Source of the DNA: Rhynchospora pubera | Taxonomy: Eukaryota > Streptophyta > Magnoliopsida > Poales > Cyperaceae | Direction of reading: 5' to 3' | DNA: 64,000 nt | Assembly (NCBI GenBank): GCA_028095005.1 | Contig: CM051460.1 | Coordinates: 15,361,501-15,425,500, forward strand | Part shown: piece by piece, positions 11,297 through 21,733 of the stretch | How the letters are laid out: each line of letters opens with the position of its first letter | Numbering within the stretch: position 1 is the first letter of the stretch | The notes under the pieces: model-generated | What the model was told of the DNA's origin: nothing | The model's database searches: none | What the model saw: the letters and a program-made list of their open reading frames with translations, nothing else | Made by a program: the position numbers and the translations under genes

Positions 11297-11693
11297 TGAA
11301 AAGAGAGAGAAAGGATGAGGCTAAACCTTTAAATTGAAGAGCCGGAGAGGATGAGATGGCCTTGGAGAGCATAGAACCGAAGCCGATCGAAAATCCGACG
11401 GTCGGATCGCCGGAATTGACGGTGATGGCGGTGGCTAGGGTTTCGGTGGATTGAGGGATAGAGAGAGAGAGAGAGAGAGAATTGAGGGTATGAGAGTGGA
11501 GAGGAGAGAGAGAGGAGTATTTTGGTGGTAGTGGTTGGAGTGGAGAGAGAGAGTTGAGAGAGTATTGAGAGAGAGAGATGAAGGGGTGTGAGTTGGAGAG
11601 AAAGAGAGAAAAAATAGAAGGGGCTCGGATTTGAGAGAAAAGAGGAAGAAGAAGAAGAAGAGGTGGGGTTGCAACAGTTAAAAAACGCGTCCA

Positions 11694-12205
11694 CCGTTAA
11701 GCAACGCCAGAGGGCGTTGTACAACGCAGGAGTCCAAACAGCGAAAATTGAGCAGAGACTGACTGCTCCGTTGTACAACGCTGAGTAGCGATGGGTAACG
11801 CTACTACCCAGCGTTGTGCAACGTTAAAGGGCGTTGTACAACACTAAAGCCAAACAAAATAAAAAATAAAATAAATAAAATAAAGAAATAAAACAATGTC
11901 TTACAACGGTGAACAGCGTTGTACAACGTTAAGTAAAAAGAAACAGACTGGCGTTGTACAACGGTGATCAGCGTTGTATAACGTTGAACTCGACAGATTT
12001 TTAAAATTCAGCGAAGGAAAATTAAAATACAAAGCCAGCGTTGTACAACGATAGTCAGCGTTGTGCAACGTTACAAGACAAAATCAAACCAGCGTTGTGC
12101 AACGGTATGCAGCGTTGTACAACGTTTAACTCGACAAAATTCAAAATTCATTTTAAATTAACGTTACTCTTGCGTTGCACGACGCTGAATGGCGTTGTGT
12201 AACGC
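11694..12205. promoter_or_regulatory. Palindrome-pair array upstream of the third ORF
   Basis: Eight more pairs of the same 14-bp palindrome as in the LTRs. They start at 11694/11714, 11768/11788, 11811/11831, 11896/11916, 11951/11971, 12038/12058, 12092/12112 and 12172/12192. Every pair again has 20-bp spacing. The array lies between the pol stop and the CT-rich leader of the third ORF. Confidence 0.8.
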
Positions 12206-12350
12206 CAGAGTTCAGAAAACCAGAAAATTCAGAAAATTGAGACAAAAAAAAAGTTAAAAACTTATTTTTCAAGGTTTTCAAAAGAAATACAACCAATTTA
12301 AACTGAAATAAGCTCCAAACAACAAAGACAACACCATGACATGCATAAAT

Positions 12351-15300
12351 TTAATCTTTGAGTTCAAGCATACCAAGTTTGAACCTAAGTTCAAGATGTT
12401 GTTGCGTTGGAAGAGGTTTGGTGAAGATATCGGCGATTTGCTCCTTTGTGTCGATGTAGACCAATTCCACATCACCTTTCTCAACATGATCACGGATAAA
12501 ATGATGTCGTATCTCTATGTGCTTGGTTCTAGAGTGCAATACCGGATTTTTGGATATAAGGATGGCACTAGTATTGTCACACAAGATTGGTACCTTTTGG
12601 AAATCTAACTCAAAATCCCTAAGGGTTTGCATCATCCAAAGAAGTTGGGTACAACAACTACCGGCCGCTACATATTCCGCTTCCGCGGTGGAGAGAGCAA
12701 CCGAAGTTTGCTTGCGGCTAGACCAAGATACAAGTGAACCACCAAGAAATTGGCAAGTTCCACTAGTACTTTTGCGGTCCATACGGTCACCGGCAAAATC
12801 GGCATCGGTATAACCTAACAAGTCTAGTTCGGTTTGTCTACCATACCAAAGACCTAGGTTTTGAGTACCCTTGACGTATCGCAAGATACGTTTTACCGCT
12901 TTGTGGTGAGATTCCTTAGGATTGGCTTGGTACCTAGCACATAGACATACGGCATACATAATATCCGGCCTACTAGCCGTGAGATAGAGGAGGCTACCGA
13001 TCATGTCCCGATAGAGAGTTATGTCCATAGGCTTGCCTTTCTCATCCGCATCGATATTCGCACTTTTGCCCATGGGTGTGTCTAAACTCTTGCTATCTTC
13101 AACACCGAATTTCTTCACTAACTCCTTGGCGTATTTGACTTGGTTCACAAAGATACCATCCTTGAGTTGTTTGATTTGAAGCCCCAAGAAGAAAGTGAGT
13201 TCTCCCATCATGCTCATCTCAAATTCACTACTCATCAAAGAAGAAAACTCTTGGGCAAGAGTTGCATTAGTAGAGCCAAAGATAATATCATCCACATAAA
13301 TTTGCACAAGTAGTAAATGGTCATCTCTTTTCTTAGTGAAAAGAGTTGTATCCATTTTGCCTCTACTAAAGCCATTGTCTAGAAGAAAGGTACAAAGTCT
13401 ACCATACCAAGCTCTAGGAGCTTGCTTCAAACCATACAAAGCTTTGTGAAGCTTATACACATGGTCCGGTTTGAAATGGTCAACAAAACCGGGTGGTTGT
13501 TGGACAAAAACTTCCTCATCTATCCAACCATTTAGAAAAGCACTCTTGACATCCATTTGGAATAGGGTAAAGCCTTTGTTAGCGGCAAAAGCCAAGAGCA
13601 TTCTAATGGATTCAAGACGAGCAACCGGTGCAAAGGTCTCCTCAAAATCAATACCTTCTTGTTGCTTGAAACCTTGTGCAACCAAACGGGCTTTGTTTCT
13701 AACCACAATACCATCCTCACTTAGCTTGTTTCTAAAAACCCATTTGGTACCAATAACTTGCTTACCTTTTGGTAATGGTACAAGTTCCCAAACTTGATTT
13801 CTTTCAAATTGGTTCAACTCTTCTTGCATGGCAACAATCCAATTTGGGTCAACATTGGCCTCTTTGAAGGATTTTGGTTGAAGTTGAGAAACAAAGGCAC
13901 AATGACCAATAGTTTGGTGCAAACTAGACCTAGTCCTAACACCTTCCCTAGGGTCACCTATGACATTAGTAAGAGGATGAGAGGAAACTTCTCTAAGCAC
14001 TTCGGGAGGCTCATGAACCGGTTGGGGAGACGGTTGAGGTTGAGGATCATCATGAGGCATTTCATTTTGAGTTGTGTCTAAGATGCCCTCCTCATGAGTC
14101 TCTCCCCCTATCAAAATGTCATCAACCCGGTTCAAAGGCTCCTCAATAATCACCGGTGGTTGTGCTTGAGGTTGTGACTCAATTTCTTGTGTAGTTTCTT
14201 CCATTTGTGTACCTACAATAGAATTACCTTCCTTGGATTCCTCAAGGACTTTTTCATCAAATTTGACATTAATAGACTCAATAACTACCTTTGAGTTTGG
14301 CAAATAGACTCTATACGCTTTGCTTGTGGTTGAGTAACCAACAAAAATACCGGGCAAAGACTTGGCATCAAACTTGGTTACTTTAGGAGACTCATCAAGG
14401 ACAAAACATTTGGAGCCAAATACACGGAAATAGGATATGTTAGGAGTATGACCGAACCATAATTCAAAAGGAGTTTTCTTGAGTTGAGAACGAATGCATG
14501 CGCGATTTACTACATGACATGTCGTATTTACCGCTTCGGCCCAAAGAAATTTGGGTACGGCAAATTCATGTAGCATGGTGCGTGCTAATTCTTGTAAGGT
14601 TCGGTTCTTCCTCTCCACTACACCATTTTGTTGAGGGGTGCGTGGAGCGGAAAACTCTTGTTTATATCCTTTTTCTATGCACAATTCATCAAATTTAGCA
14701 TTTTCAAATTCCCTTCCATGGTCACTACGAATTCTAGAGATATTCAACTCTTTTTCGTTTTCAACCCGATTGCTAAATTTAACAAAATGGTCAAATGCTT
14801 CTTCCTTGTGAGCAAGAAAGAAAACCCAAGTAAAGCGACTATAGTCATCTACCACCACAAAGACATACCTTTTCTTACTTATACTCAAGACATTGATTGG
14901 TCCAAACAAATCCATATGAAGCAATTGCAAAGGTTGAGTGGTTGAGATGATCTCTTTGGTTTTGAAACTAGACTTGGTTTGCTTGCCTTTCATGCAAGCT
15001 TCACACAACCCATTTAAGTCAAGTTTATGTGATGGAAGACCACGGACAAGTTTCAATTTCACAAGTTTCTTAATGGAGTCTAGGGAAACATGACCAAGTC
15101 TTCTATGCCATAACCATGAACCGGTAGCTATGGCACTAAAGCATTGTTCACCATTTGTGAAGTGATCAAAGTTTAAGTAATAGACATCCTTTTTCCTTTG
15201 TCCCGTGTAAACAAGAGAATTATCCGAAATTTGATGCACAAAACAAGAGGAGTGATCAAATTTCAAATAATATCCCGCATCACATAATTGGCTCACACTT

Positions 15301-15527
15301 AAAAGGTTGTAGTTGAGACCATCCACAAGGTAAACATTAAAAACCGTTAAATTTTGGTTTCCAACCGAGCCTATACCAATAATAGAGCTCTTCCTAAGAT
15401 TATTACCAAAAGTAACCTCACCACCATCAAAAGGTTCAAGTGTCTTGAAACAAGATTCATCACCCGTCATGTGATGTGAACAACCACTATCTATGATCCA
15501 AGCACTTCTCTTGAATGATGATAACAA
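12351..15527 (-). CDS. Copia pol polyprotein (protease, integrase, reverse transcriptase, RNase H)
   Basis: 1058 codons without a stop. The protease core is IIDSG (Asp13). The GAG-pre-integrase/zinc region has H141, H145, C175 and C178. The integrase triad is D206, D269 and E305 (35 residues between the last two, the usual D-D35-E). Reverse transcriptase has QMDVKSAFLNG (D659) and the YVDD box at 744-747. RNase H has D908, D910, the TSGTCQFLG region and the STAEAEY motif. All catalytic residues expected of a copia pol are present, so the enzyme could be active. The first ATG lies only 12 codons before the protease Asp, so the real N-terminus may come from frameshift, readthrough or splicing from gag. 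Gag ends 109 nt upstream. Confidence 0.95.
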   Translation of the reverse strand: MLSSFKRSAWIIDSGCSHHMTGDESCFKTLEPFDGGEVTFGNNLRKSSIIGIGSVGNQNLTVFNVYLVDGLNYNLLSVSQLCDAGYYLKFDHSSCFVHQISDNSLVYTGQRKKDVYYLNFDHFTNGEQCFSAIATGSWLWHRRLGHVSLDSIKKLVKLKLVRGLPSHKLDLNGLCEACMKGKQTKSSFKTKEIISTTQPLQLLHMDLFGPINVLSISKKRYVFVVVDDYSRFTWVFFLAHKEEAFDHFVKFSNRVENEKELNISRIRSDHGREFENAKFDELCIEKGYKQEFSAPRTPQQNGVVERKNRTLQELARTMLHEFAVPKFLWAEAVNTTCHVVNRACIRSQLKKTPFELWFGHTPNISYFRVFGSKCFVLDESPKVTKFDAKSLPGIFVGYSTTSKAYRVYLPNSKVVIESINVKFDEKVLEESKEGNSIVGTQMEETTQEIESQPQAQPPVIIEEPLNRVDDILIGGETHEEGILDTTQNEMPHDDPQPQPSPQPVHEPPEVLREVSSHPLTNVIGDPREGVRTRSSLHQTIGHCAFVSQLQPKSFKEANVDPNWIVAMQEELNQFERNQVWELVPLPKGKQVIGTKWVFRNKLSEDGIVVRNKARLVAQGFKQQEGIDFEETFAPVARLESIRMLLAFAANKGFTLFQMDVKSAFLNGWIDEEVFVQQPPGFVDHFKPDHVYKLHKALYGLKQAPRAWYGRLCTFLLDNGFSRGKMDTTLFTKKRDDHLLLVQIYVDDIIFGSTNATLAQEFSSLMSSEFEMSMMGELTFFLGLQIKQLKDGIFVNQVKYAKELVKKFGVEDSKSLDTPMGKSANIDADEKGKPMDITLYRDMIGSLLYLTASRPDIMYAVCLCARYQANPKESHHKAVKRILRYVKGTQNLGLWYGRQTELDLLGYTDADFAGDRMDRKSTSGTCQFLGGSLVSWSSRKQTSVALSTAEAEYVAAGSCCTQLLWMMQTLRDFELDFQKVPILCDNTSAILISKNPVLHSRTKHIEIRHHFIRDHVEKGDVELVYIDTKEQIADIFTKPLPTQQHLELRFKLGMLELKD

Positions 15528-15636
15528 ACAAACCTACAAGAATGCATATTAGTTAGAAACAAACAACTAATATATTCTTGTAATCTCTCCCCCTTAAGAT
15601 TTGACAAGAATAACCTTGGGGAAAGAAGATGGCTAA
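15528..15636 (-). other. Gag-pol junction, 109 nt, possible splice acceptor
   Basis: Between the gag stop and the pol ATG the minus strand has stops and an AAGGGGGAGAGATT run. Just before the pol frame is TTCTTGTAG followed by GTTTGTTTG, which looks like a plant splice acceptor. Pol could thus be reached by splicing from an upstream donor, which was not located. Confidence 0.35.
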
Positions 15637-17997
15637 CTAAGCCACACTCGAACCACTTCCACCAATCAAAACGGATGTGGAAGTGACTTTAGGAACCCAA
15701 ATCATGTTAATTGAACCGGATGTATGATTTGCTTTCCTAACTTTGCATTCTAGTGTGACATTGCCATTCTTACCACAATAGTTGCAACAAGCACAAGTTG
15801 GCTTGTTCACTTGTGAACTTTCTCTAACAAAATGGGTTTGAAAATGACGCCTAAGCTCCATGGCCCTAATCTTTGGATCCTTAGAGAAAGTGTATGATTG
15901 AGAGTTTCTCAAAATTGGTTTTTGAAAATTCCTTTTGTTTTGTTGAGAGACTTTTTGATTTCCCCCATTGATTTTAGGTCTAGTGTGTGTTCTATTCCTA
16001 TTCCCACCATTGTTTTGAAAAGGATGAAAACACCCATCGGGTCCCTTGAAATATAAGTTGTTTGGGCCCCGATTGTTTTGGAAGTTCTTTTGAGGTATTT
16101 GAGACCCATTTCTATTCCTACCAAAACTCTTTTGAGCACCATTTTGAGAGCCAACAAAATTCTTTTGCCCTTGCCCGTGTGTGTTCCTACCATTGGTGCT
16201 CTTGTGATAAAGTCTCTCATTTTGTGTTGGGCTTGACATGGTTCTTGGTCTAGAAAAGGATTGATTCCTCTTTTTGAAGCCAAGACCCGTTTTGTCATTG
16301 GGTTTTTGTCCCACAAACATTTTATCAAGATTCATCTTGGTGCTATGAGAAGCACTAGACGAACTTGAAGCCCTTTCATTTTTCAAAACATTTGTCTCAC
16401 TCAAAAGAGTTTGACATTTTTCACAAACACTTGGTTTTTCAAAACTTTCAATCATACTCTTATACCTTGTCACCAAAGATTCAAGGTCGTGCACCTTAGT
16501 CGTCAAAAGACTAATTTGCTCTTTTTGACTAGCAATAGTCTTAAGAGACTCATCAAGATAATCATTCAACCTATCAAATTGTAAGTTTGCATCATCATTC
16601 AAGCTCAAGTCATTCTCACTATCACAATCGCTATCACTACTAGAGAATGAGTTTAGAAGTACCTCATTAGCGACCTTAGGCAATTCAATGGCATTTGTGG
16701 ATGGATCCTCTTGAATAGTCGATGGAGCTTGTGTGAAAGTCGATGTAGAGGATGATGCTTCATCAAGGCTAGCTTTGCTCAATGGATGCACATAGATCTT
16801 GCCTCGGTTGAACTCATTGAAGACCTCCTTCACCAAGTCATCTAGGTCGTCATCCACCGGCATCACCACATCATTCACTTGAGCCACAAGAGCAAGGTTG
16901 TCAAAGTCGCACTCGGATTCCGAATCGGATTGAGAGGATGAGCTCGAGTCGGAATCGTTGTCCCAAGTGGCTTGCATGGCTCTCTCACCCTTCTTCTTGC
17001 TCTTGTAATGTCCCTTCTTGGACTTGAACCGGCCATCACTCCTTCTCTTACCACCATCTTCCTTGTCCTTCTTCAAGTGAGGAAAGAGCTTGAAGCAAGA
17101 GTACATGGTATGACCTTCTTTTTGGCACACGAAGCAAAGAGCTCTTTCGTCATTCTCAAGCCTTTCTTTGTTGAACTTTCCCTCAAAGATCATGATGGCT
17201 CGAAACATCTTTGATAGAACGGCTCCTTGCTTGTCCTCATCAAGGTCGATGATGCCTTTGGCCTTGTCACTTGAGTGGCGGTGTCTCCCTTGGTGGTTGT
17301 CATTGTGGCGGTTCTTGGAGGGAGATGCCTTGTTGTCATTTGCCGCCAATGCCACGGTTTTGGGCTCATACTTCAACTCTCCAAGTTGCTTGAGCTTCTC
17401 CTCCACGCACCGGTAGTGAGTGTAGATGATCTCCGGTGTGAGGTTGTTGTGGGACCTTTGTTGTGTCTCAAGAGTCGAGATGAGAGTGTCGAATTGAGGT
17501 CTTCCCACCAAAGTCCTAAGCAATCTTCCTATAACACGACTATTAGAAAGGGTCTCTCCTATGTTAGTGAATTCATCGAGCAATTGTATAAACCGAGTAT
17601 ACATCTCCTCGATGCATTCACCTTCCCTTATGCGGAAATTATCCAATCTAGACTCTAACTCGAATTGTCGAGAGCTTTTGATTAGAGAATTTCCCTCACA
17701 ACGGTTCAAGAGAGAAACCCACATTTCATGTGCACTAGTAGAACTACCAAAAATTGCCGCTATGGACTCATGTACCGAATTTAACAAGACATTCACGGCA
17801 TTATCATTTTTGGTCCTAATGGTCTTAGAGGCATGGGTTTCTCTACCTTCACTATCACAAATTGGTGTGTATGGCTTATCAACAACCTCCCAAAGGTCAA
17901 TCAAGTTAAGGTATACAACCATATATCTCTTCCAATAACGGAAGTTCTTGCAAGTGGAACCAAACTTGTCCGGTTTTTCTATCACCCTAGAGGCCAT
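15637..17997 (-). CDS. Copia gag polyprotein
   Basis: 786 codons. Residues about 60-200 match the gag/UBN2-type domain of plant copia elements (for example LLNSVHESIAAIFGSSTSAH and FELESRLDNFRIREGE). A CCHC zinc knuckle lies at C288, C291, H296 and C301. A second, C-terminal knuckle has C738, C741 and C751 but Asn746 where His is expected. Between them is a long, Ser/Asp-rich, low-complexity and probably disordered region with a leucine-rich heptad-like stretch (about 480-530). Gag would form the virus-like particle and package RNA. The start follows the PBS by about 45 nt. The stop separates it from pol. Confidence 0.92.
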   Translation of the reverse strand: MASRVIEKPDKFGSTCKNFRYWKRYMVVYLNLIDLWEVVDKPYTPICDSEGRETHASKTIRTKNDNAVNVLLNSVHESIAAIFGSSTSAHEMWVSLLNRCEGNSLIKSSRQFELESRLDNFRIREGECIEEMYTRFIQLLDEFTNIGETLSNSRVIGRLLRTLVGRPQFDTLISTLETQQRSHNNLTPEIIYTHYRCVEEKLKQLGELKYEPKTVALAANDNKASPSKNRHNDNHQGRHRHSSDKAKGIIDLDEDKQGAVLSKMFRAIMIFEGKFNKERLENDERALCFVCQKEGHTMYSCFKLFPHLKKDKEDGGKRRSDGRFKSKKGHYKSKKKGERAMQATWDNDSDSSSSSQSDSESECDFDNLALVAQVNDVVMPVDDDLDDLVKEVFNEFNRGKIYVHPLSKASLDEASSSTSTFTQAPSTIQEDPSTNAIELPKVANEVLLNSFSSSDSDCDSENDLSLNDDANLQFDRLNDYLDESLKTIASQKEQISLLTTKVHDLESLVTRYKSMIESFEKPSVCEKCQTLLSETNVLKNERASSSSSASHSTKMNLDKMFVGQKPNDKTGLGFKKRNQSFSRPRTMSSPTQNERLYHKSTNGRNTHGQGQKNFVGSQNGAQKSFGRNRNGSQIPQKNFQNNRGPNNLYFKGPDGCFHPFQNNGGNRNRTHTRPKINGGNQKVSQQNKRNFQKPILRNSQSYTFSKDPKIRAMELRRHFQTHFVRESSQVNKPTCACCNYCGKNGNVTLECKVRKANHTSGSINMIWVPKVTSTSVLIGGSGSSVA

Positions 17998-18042
17998 GAA
18001 TCGAGGTTATCTACCTAACAAGATGGTCAAAAGATAACCCCT

Positions 18043-18054
18043 GCTCTGATACCA
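18043..18054 (-). other. Primer-binding site, initiator tRNA-Met
   Basis: The minus strand reads TGGTATCAGAGC three bases after the 5' LTR end, the classic complement of the 3' end of plant initiator tRNA-Met. Confidence 0.95.
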
Positions 18055-18622
18055 CTTTGTTGTCCCTAAAATTAGGCCTAGAGGGGGGTGAATAGGCACA
18101 AAAACGAATTTCTAAACCGGTATGGTCAATATTTGGTTCAATTCAAACTTGGTCTAATACAAACAATCAAAGCACAAGCAATTCAAGTAGCAAGATAATA
18201 AAGAGAGAAAGAGAGAGAGAAATTGAACACGCGATGTATTACGGAGTTCCGACCCGCTAGGAAGAGCTAGCCTTAGTCGTACGTCTCCGGGAGTTTCGCA
18301 ACCTCGAAATGGGCGCGCTCCGTTCAATTCCACACGAACGGGACTACAACTTCGAACCAAATCACCTTGTTACAATCACTCTCAAGGTGGATTGGCCTAA
18401 CTCAATTGAACAAGCTCAAACACTACAAAGGATTGAGGCTCTAACCAAATCACTCAACAAATCTAGCAATTAACACTAGTGGATTGGTTTAGCACACTCT
18501 AATCTCAATGATTTTGCTAAATAATGCTCAAACACAAGAGAGAGTAATGTCTAACTGGTTGGAGCTCAAAAGGGAGGAGTTTCAAGGGTTTCAAAAGTGT
18601 CTAAACAGTTCCAAGAGGCCCC

Positions 18623-18632
18623 ATATATATAG
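18623..18632 (-). promoter_or_regulatory. TATA box of the copia 5' LTR
   Basis: The minus strand reads CTATATATATGG, about 40 bp downstream of the last palindrome pair. Transcription would start near 18600. Confidence 0.75.
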
Positions 18633-18673
18633 AGGGCGCCAACAGCTCCAAAGACCAGTCAAAACAGACTCTG

Positions 18674-19382
18674 GCGTTATACAACGCTATATGGCGTTGT
18701 ACAACGCTGAAATAGCCGTTGAAAAATCAAACGGTCACAGACAATAACGTTATGAGTTGTCAGAGCGTTGTGTAACGCTGTATAGCGTTGCACAACGCTT
18801 CAGCAGAATCCAAAGCAGAACCTCGACAGTTCCGTTGGAACTTGTCAGAGCGTTGTGTAACGCTAGGTAGCGTTGCACAACGAAGTCAAGAAGAGAACAA
18901 GGCAGAACTGACAAACTCAAACAATATTGTCAGAACGTCATACGACGCTGACTGCCGTCACACAACGACGCCGTTGCACAACGCTGTTCAGCGTTGCTCT
19001 ACGCGACCAGAGCAACTGAGCGAAGTCTGAGCGAATTTTAGAGCGTTACACAACGCTATGATGCATGGAACATGGCAGCATGCATGCAGCATCAATGCAG
19101 ATCGATGTCTGAGCAATGCAGAGACGCCTGTTTCATACTGCGTTGTACAACGCTGAGTGGCGTTACACAACGTAGGAGTGGAAAGGTTGTGTAACGTTAC
19201 TTAGCGTTGCACAACGTTCTGACAAGGGGGAAAAAGGATTTAACTGGTTTAAAAGCAAATGAACTAACGTTGCACAACGCTACAGAGCGTTGTGTAACGC
19301 TGTTCCAACCTTGTCAGAGATTTTGCAATTTAAAATCGGATTAACTCAGCGTTGTGTAACGGCAACTGGCGTTGTATGACGC
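18674..19382. promoter_or_regulatory. Palindrome-pair array in the 5' LTR
   Basis: The same array as at 8536-9244, shifted by 10,138 bp: nine pairs at 20-bp spacing plus one single copy. It lies directly upstream of the TATA box in the U3 region. Confidence 0.8.
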
Positions 19383-20403
19383 TGGACAGAAAAACTGAGC
19401 ATTTTACCAGCAAATTGATTGAGATTAGTTTAGAGTTTAATTAAACCTTAATTACTGACTCTAACTAGACCAAAGCAATCTCTTGAAGCTCCAAACTAAG
19501 TGCCACATTTGCTTTAATCCATTCTTCAATAAATTTAGCTATAAAACACTAAAGAGAGATGTTAGTTTAAAGGTTTCGGTGTTGTTTTGCAAATCGGCAA
19601 ATCGAGAGAAAATGTTTAACCAACAGTCTGGTCCGGTCCAAACCCCCACGGTCCACGGGTTATCACGGGCCACGGGTTCACGGGTAAAACGGGACGGGTT
19701 AGCACGGTCCACCTCTCAAACCTAGACCTAAACCCTTGATAGACCTGACCCTAGGTGAACTGGACGAGTAAAGGCGGGCCGGTCCGGTCCAAGGACGGTC
19801 CAAGAGCGGTTTTTTATAAATTTTAAATTTGTTTCTTTTTTTCATTGTTTTCATCTCAAAATTTTGTTAAATAAATATATAAAAATTCGTTAAAATATAT
19901 ATATATTTATAGATCAAATAATTAAGTACAATTTTGTAGTCTATTTTGAATTTATTTTATTTTAAATTTGATTTGTAATTTTTTAATGTTTTCTTTTTTT
20001 TTATTGTTGATAGTTTGATCACAAAAAATTATAAAATATAACCTATAAAAATTAGTTAAAATGTATTATGTCTAATAATATATATAGAATAAATAATTAA
20101 TTGAACAAATTCAAATATAGTTAATAATAAAATAATTTTGTAGTATATTTTTTTAGAATTACTGGTTGGGTTTAGACTTTAGACGGGTTTAAGTGTCGAT
20201 CCGGTCCGGTCCATGGGTTAAAACGGAACGGATTAACACGGGTCTATACTAGAAAGTGTGACCCAAATTCTTGATAAACCCGACCGAAACCACCGCTCGG
20301 TTCATCCCGGTCCATGCACGGTCCGGACCGGTCCGGGAAAAGGGCCGGGTTTATCCCGGGTCGGATCTGACCCGTCGGGTAAATGGTAAACACTACAGCC
20401 AAC

Positions 20404-21724
20404 CAAGAACACAACTCTGAAAGGGGTATTTATATGGACGGAAGAAAGAGAGAAAGAATAAGGATGAACCAGTGGTGAAGATCAATTACCTCAATCCCAA
20501 AACACGGTCAACAGTTCAACGTTCAACCGCCTCTTCTCAAAGATCGGATCGAATGGAGAAACAAGAACAGCCGCCAAATTAACCGTGGCGTTAAAGGCAG
20601 CCACATCACATCTCTTCCTCGAGAGATGTGCGCATGGCGGAGGGGATCTGATCTATCGTTTTTTTTTTTTTTTGATTGGGAGAGCAGAAGGAGAAAGACG
20701 ACTAGAGTTTAGGATGAGAGGTACGAGAGGAAATTTAAATAGACTAGGTCAGTGCTGAGTTTATAAAAATCTGTTTGGAGCTTGTGGACGCTGTGGATGC
20801 TAAGAGAATAGATGGAATATACTAATTACCTCATTGGTGCGAACAATCCTAAATGGTTTTTGGACTTGCAACTTGTTAAAACCCAACCCTTTATCAAAAA
20901 TTGAATATTTGATGATCATTCTACTTCTACAAACTACAATATTTCTCAATCTGTCTCAGTTGTATTTCCAGATATATAGTTTCGCTTGGTAAATTTATTT
21001 TTTTTTTGTATGAACAATAGTATCTAGACCTCAGGTCAAATTTTTTGTGTCTTAATATTTTATGCTTTTCTTCAATAACTAATGTCTGTCAGCATCTACC
21101 ACGTAATGTGTATACAGATCAAAACTGATTCCATTGAAAAAGTGCATTAGATAAACAATGCTGATCGTATACTCCCCAAAGAAATGCTACATCCGGACAA
21201 AATAATATCAAAACGACCTGGCACCATGCCTTAAGCTAAGAAGCAAGATAAGGGGATGATGTGCCACCCACAAGCTATATATATATATTTTTTTTAAAAA
21301 GGATGGAGACACTTGGTTTTTCAATCTAATTATTTATTTGCTTTGTAGCCATAAAGTCGTTGCTTCTTTGTCTCAAAAGTGGTAGAAAATACTTTATTCA
21401 ATAAAAAAGAAAGGAACGTGGTGACCGCGTGCATGATATATTAATTAAGGTTGGCGAATTTACTGGAAGTCTGGAACAATGTAAGGATCTATTATTTTGT
21501 CAATGAAGATGACATTGGGAAGAAGAAAAGAAAAAAAAATAGAACTCCAGGATAAATTTAATAAATTATTATCAATAATTATCAAAGAATTAATGATAAA
21601 GTACTTTATAATAGAAATCAATTATATATATCATCAGTATATATATTTAGGAAATACAAATGTTGCACCTTTCTCTTACGTCGTGAAATTTTATTTGCAA
21701 AACTTTCCTTGAAAAACTATATAA
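20404..21724. other. Intergenic, possible promoter on the minus strand
   Basis: A TATA-like word ATATAAATACC lies on the minus strand at 20427-20437. The rest is AT-rich with no recognisable gene. A T-run at 20660-20674 is the only notable simple repeat. Confidence 0.35.
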
Positions 21725-21733
21725 TAAAAAATT

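Larger units (their letters stand above)
7920..19625 (-). mobile_element. Young, apparently complete Ty1/copia LTR retrotransposon
   Basis: An 11,706-bp element in minus orientation. It has two 1568-bp LTRs (TGTTG...CAACA), TSD GTCTG at 7915-7919 and 19626-19630, a PBS matching initiator tRNA-Met, a PPT, gag, pol and a third ORF. The order protease, integrase, reverse transcriptase, RNase H is that of copia. The LTRs differ at only about four positions by eye. The large gag with a separate pol and an extra 3' ORF resembles the SIRE/Maximus group; this placement is inference. It is inserted in the hAT element at 7899-20395. Confidence 0.95.
18058..19625 (-). repeat. 5' LTR of the copia element
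   Basis: 1568 bp, TG...CA, and the partner of 7920-9487. The palindrome-pair array lies at 18674-19382 and the TATA box at 18623-18632. The R and U5 parts would run from about 18600 down to 18058. Confidence 0.95.
7899..20395. mobile_element. hAT-type non-autonomous element, interrupted by the copia insertion
   Basis: Left end TAGGGTTTACCA at 7899 and right end TGGTAAACACTA at 20395 form inverted termini. The flanking 8-bp TSD CAGCCAAC is at 7891-7898 and 20396-20403. Without the copia insertion the element is about 0.79 kb (7899-7919 plus 19631-20395). Its body is made of repeated CGGTCC and CACGGGTT words near both ends with an AT-rich centre. No transposase was seen. Confidence 0.85.

Noticed and set aside
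11329..11778. 149-codon minus-strand ORF rich in Ser/Leu
   Set aside because: It is a CT-rich leader upstream of the third copia ORF with low-complexity composition.
16972..17938. Plus-strand ORFs across gag
   Set aside because: Antisense shadows of the gag frame with no motifs.
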